Assembly (NCBI GenBank): GCA_964434425.1
Contig: CAYSVH010000012.1
Span: 24,260-88,259, forward strand
From: CALMEC01 sp964434425
Lineage (GTDB): Bacteria > Actinomycetota > Thermoleophilia > Miltoncostaeales > Miltoncostaeaceae
Length of the DNA stretch: 64,000 nucleotides
Reading direction: 5' to 3'
How positions within the stretch are numbered: the stretch's first letter is position 1; every line of letters begins with the position of its first letter. A program made the position numbers and the translations under genes. The notes under the pieces were generated by a model that was not told where the DNA came from, did no database searches, and saw only the letters and a program-made list of their open reading frames with translations. Positions 60,397 through 64,000 of the stretch are shown in pieces.

Positions 60397-61028
60397 ATGC
60401 TCTGTCCGTTCTGCGAAAATCCCGACCACCGGGTGGTCGAATCCCGCGTGTCGGACGCGAAGGACGCCATCCGGCGTCGTCGCGAGTGCACAGCATGCGG
60501 CGAGCGTTTCACCACCTACGAGCGGTTCGAGGAGATGCCCGTCATGGTCATCAAGTCGACCGGAGAGCGCCAGCCGTTCGACGCGCAGAAGCTGCTCGGC
60601 GGACTCCAGCGTGCGTGCCACAAGCGCCAGGTGTCCACCCAGGTGCTCGAGATGGCCGTCCGCGACATCGAGGTCGAGCTTCGCAACCGGTTGCGCCGCG
60701 AGGCGCCCAGCCAGCTGATCGGCGAGCTCGCGCTCCGCCGCCTCAAGGACATCGACCAGGTCGCCTACGTCCGCTTCGCATCCGTCTACCGTCGCTTCAG
60801 CGATGTCGAGGAGTTCGAGGAGGAACTGGCGCGCCTCGAACGTGAGCCTCCGCTCCCCCACGGCCAGACCCCCCTTGACGAACAGATGTTCGCCACTACC
60901 ATTGATGGCCTCGACGGTGATCGGCCCACCCGGCGCCTTCGCGCCCTGACAGGCGGTCTCGCACCAACCACCTCCGTTTCGTCCCCAGCCCTTTCGCCCG
61001 ATGCATCCGATCAGGAGGATTCGCACTG

Positions 61029-61029
<1 letters not shown>
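60397..61029 (+). CDS. nrdR: Transcriptional repressor NrdR with C-terminal extension
   Basis: Zinc-finger/ATP-cone repressor of ribonucleotide reductase genes. Starts MLCPFCENPDHRVVESR with the zinc ribbon CPFC ... CTACGERFTTYER, then the ATP-cone (PVMVIKSTGERQPFDAQKL ... VAYVRFASVYRRFSD). NrdR is usually 150-160 residues; here 210, with an extra Ser/Thr/Pro-rich tail (LTGGLAPTTSVSSPALS) after residue 155. ATG 60397 is fixed by the conserved N-terminus. The stop overlaps the nrdJ start (TGATG), so they form one operon, with autoregulation likely. Confidence 0.93.
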
Positions 61030-63806
<2,777 letters not shown>

Positions 63807-63833
63807 TTTCCGCTGACAGTCCGTGGGGGTACC

Positions 63834-63857
63834 GAGGGCCCGCTCCGGCGGGTCCTC
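63834..63857 (+). terminator. Terminator after nrdJ
   Basis: GAGGGCCCGC pairs with GCGGGTCCTC (one G-T wobble) around TCCG, followed by GTCATTTCGG. The last 140 bases of the window after this show no gene. Confidence 0.7.
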
Positions 63858-64000
63858 GTCATTTCGGTCGGCGGGATGAAATGACCGCGGTTCCGTCGGA
63901 CGTTCTTGTGTGCGCCACCACGGCGGGTGCACGTCCGCATCCGCTCGCGCAAGTCCGGTGCCATCTATGGGGGGTGGGTGTGTGTCAAGGGGGTGTCGGT

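Overview
This 64 kb window is high-GC, densely packed bacterial chromosomal DNA (one 100-base N gap, no rRNA, tRNA, prophage or CRISPR array seen). GTG and TTG starts, overlapping ATGA/GTGA/TGATG gene junctions, candidate leaderless promoters, a CGNR-type regulator, a PucR-type regulator, a cobalamin-dependent ribonucleotide reductase and secreted proteins ending in small beta-sandwich modules all fit an actinobacterium, plausibly the class Thermoleophilia. That placement is inference; no marker RNA is present to prove it.

Layout. 0-13.5 kb: a partial beta-propeller-like protein coupled to a GT87 membrane glycosyltransferase, a SAM methyltransferase, lipB, two small minus-strand genes, an AhpE-like peroxiredoxin followed by a tiny Cys/His-rich metallothionein-like protein, a frameshifted lipoprotein, rlmN, and a minus-strand unit made of a one-piece ECF sigma/anti-sigma fusion, a large secreted protein and a broken S8 peptidase. 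13.6-45 kb: a large surface-polysaccharide locus of the Wzx/Wzy type with two initiating sugar-phosphate transferases (14984, 22240), a Wzy-like polymerase, a Wzc-like co-polymerase, a Wzx-like flippase, five glycosyltransferases, two polysaccharide deacetylases, a LegB-type 4,6-dehydratase, a DegT aminotransferase, a sugar nucleotidyltransferase, AsnB, a FemAB-like transferase, ATP-grasp and APH-like enzymes, and two beta-helix secreted proteins. The content resembles the accessory gene set of XrtA/PEP-CTERM polysaccharide loci, but no exosortase is visible. 45-64 kb: an MscS channel, glnA divergent from a PucR regulator, a YeaQ-type membrane protein, an aspartate-type aminotransferase, two alpha/beta hydrolases flanking a CGNR regulator, a polyprenol-phosphate mannosyltransferase-like GT2, a second O-antigen-ligase-like protein, signal peptidase I, and the nrdR-nrdJ operon.

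The least expected signal is a dispersed family of short elements with terminal inverted repeats (GGGTGATTCCA ... TGGAATCAACC/CACCC). They occur in 29, 97, 157 and 245 bp forms, three of them 1-3 bases after a stop codon, plus a tandem array at 30.3-30.9 kb that also contains the assembly gap. The shortest form looks like a terminator. Other points are several enzymes that have lost catalytic residues (phosphatase-like 13023, hydrolase 52361, PAP2 18184, Wzc-like P-loop 24767), a gene that appears to use ATT as start (32715), and a half-size ABC-F protein (42992).
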